Translations under genes and position numbers: made by a program | Shown: positions 63,398 to 64,000 of the stretch, one piece after another | Layout: each line of letters opens with the position of its first letter | Numbering within the stretch: the first letter of the stretch is position 1 | Source of the DNA: Microscillaceae bacterium | GTDB lineage: Bacteria > Bacteroidota > Bacteroidia > Cytophagales > Microscillaceae | Reading direction: 5' to 3' | Length of the DNA stretch: 64,000 nucleotides | Assembly: GCA_025054775.1 (NCBI GenBank) | Contig: JANWZA010000026.1 | Span: forward strand, 1-64,000 | The notes under the pieces: model-generated | What the model saw: only the letters and a program-made list of their open reading frames with translations | What the model was told of the DNA's origin: nothing | The model's database searches: none

Positions 63398-63850
63398 AAA
63401 TTTTCAAAGATTGATAAGAACTATAACAATATTTAGTTGTAATATATTTTTTTTCCACATTCTCAAAAAGGAAAGAGCCTTCTTACTCCACTCACCCATC
63501 TTTGTAGGACGCACCAATTGGCAAATTTTACACTCAACTATGCAAAAGTAATGATTTTTTTGAGAACTGATATTTACTTTTTCACACTTCTAATCACAAA
63601 ATACACAAGCTAATTTATTCAAGAAATGGTTAAAGCATTTTTTTAAGGTATTTCTATTGAAAACATGCAATAAACTCAGAAAAACAAAAAGGGTAAAAGT
63701 ATTTCAAGAAATTTACGAGTCAGACCGCTACTAATTAGACTACTCTGTAAAATTACTTAAAATAGTGATTTGATTTCTCCCTGCTACTAAATAAAAAATT
63801 CTTTCCTTATTTTTACATTACCTTACAAAGAGTCGTGAGGCTTTTAGTAC
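63398..63850 (-). other. Intergenic region between yidC-like end and yajC
   Basis: About 450 bases with no protein gene. A -7-like TACTTTTG (minus strand, 63550-63543) may serve yajC, and a tRNA-like fragment lies at 63713-63750. Nothing else is recognised. Confidence 0.45.
63713..63750 (-). pseudogene. Possible tRNA-Thr(CGT) 5'-half fragment
   Basis: The minus strand reads GAGTAGTCTAATTAG, then TAGCGGTCTGACTCGTAA, resembling the D-arm and anticodon loop (CTCGTAA, anticodon CGT) of a threonine tRNA. The acceptor stem, 3' side of the anticodon arm and T-arm do not follow, so any tRNA is broken. It could be a remnant of an integration event or a coincidence. Confidence 0.3.
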
Positions 63851-64000
63851 TTATTTTTTTCCTTCTTGTTGTTTACGTTTTTGGGCTAATTGCTTTTGCT
63901 CTTGGGCTTGCTTCATTGCCTCTTCTAATCTTCGCTGGAAAGCTGATTTCTTTTTGTCTTTATTTTTTATCTTATTCTCTTCTAATTTTTTGCGGATTTG
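63851..64000 (-). CDS. yidC: C-terminal fragment, probably membrane insertase YidC
   Basis: The last 49 codons of a minus-strand gene enter from the right edge. The peptide is very rich in Lys, Gln and Glu, with SAFQRRLEEAMKQAQEQKQL. This matches the charged C-terminal tail of Bacteroidota YidC (KSxFQQRLEEAxKxQQ), the insertase that works with Sec. The membrane core is outside the window, so the assignment is tentative. Confidence 0.6.
   Translation of the reverse strand, partial: QIRKKLEENKIKNKDKKKSAFQRRLEEAMKQAQEQKQLAQKRKQQEGKK

Overview
The window looks like a chromosomal segment of a Bacteroidota bacterium, most likely a Cytophagales-like lineage. The evidence is the AT-rich sequence, the Bacteroidota-type promoters (TTTG, about 19-23 bases, TAnnTTTG), near-absence of Shine-Dalgarno sites, a type III glutamine synthetase, a GldB homologue, a 7TM-DISM histidine kinase and many secreted proteins. 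I cannot name the species. I see no rRNA, intact tRNA, CRISPR array, insertion sequence or prophage. It is ordinary core chromosome mixed with a signalling and lipoprotein-rich accessory complement.

Layout. 1-8.7 kb: start of a probable LRR protein, a secreted M16 protease, GSIII, a membrane adenylate cyclase and Obg. 8.7-18.5 kb: DMT protein, TPR histidine kinase, SirB1-type protein, a secreted unknown, ComM, GldB and an ECF sigma factor with a small Cys-rich protein. 18.3-23.2 kb, minus strand: polyprenyl synthase, a small membrane protein, the SiaC/SiaB phospho-switch pair, a PPIase-like lipoprotein and an SDR. 23.4-27.4 kb: divergent gcvP and sdaA (glycine/serine breakdown). 27.6-35.4 kb: pseudokinase, 2OG-oxygenase-like protein, alkyltransferase-like protein, PcrA helicase, CoaBC and a CaiB/BaiF enzyme. 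35.5-50.6 kb: two related GAF/PAS membrane sensors without output domains, a SpoIIE-type PP2C phosphatase, lipoproteins, a TPR protein, a deoxyhypusine-synthase-like enzyme, and a MarR/histidine-kinase operon. 50.7-53.1 kb: MsrB, RfaE2, RlmN. 53.1-61.8 kb, minus strand: VWA protein, a lipoprotein, a secreted papain-like protease, a secreted TPR-caspase and a 7TM-DISM kinase. 62-64 kb: YbbR-like protein, YajC and the probable 3' end of yidC.

Working together. SiaB kinase and SiaC (acceptor Thr68 conserved) could form a partner switch with the SpoIIE phosphatase at 41.7 kb, though the genes are unlinked. The papain-like protein carries a DUF4384-like domain, often seen with caspase-domain proteins, and sits next to a TPR-caspase, suggesting one extracytoplasmic proteolytic module. 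The most intriguing non-coding signal is a diverged repeat family (three copies, starting GCGT..AGGGAT) found each time in the 5' leader of a gene and in that gene's orientation: adenylate cyclase, TPR-histidine kinase and rfaE2-rlmN. Other unusual signals are short tandem duplications in three promoter or leader regions and an orphan terminator that may end a small RNA.
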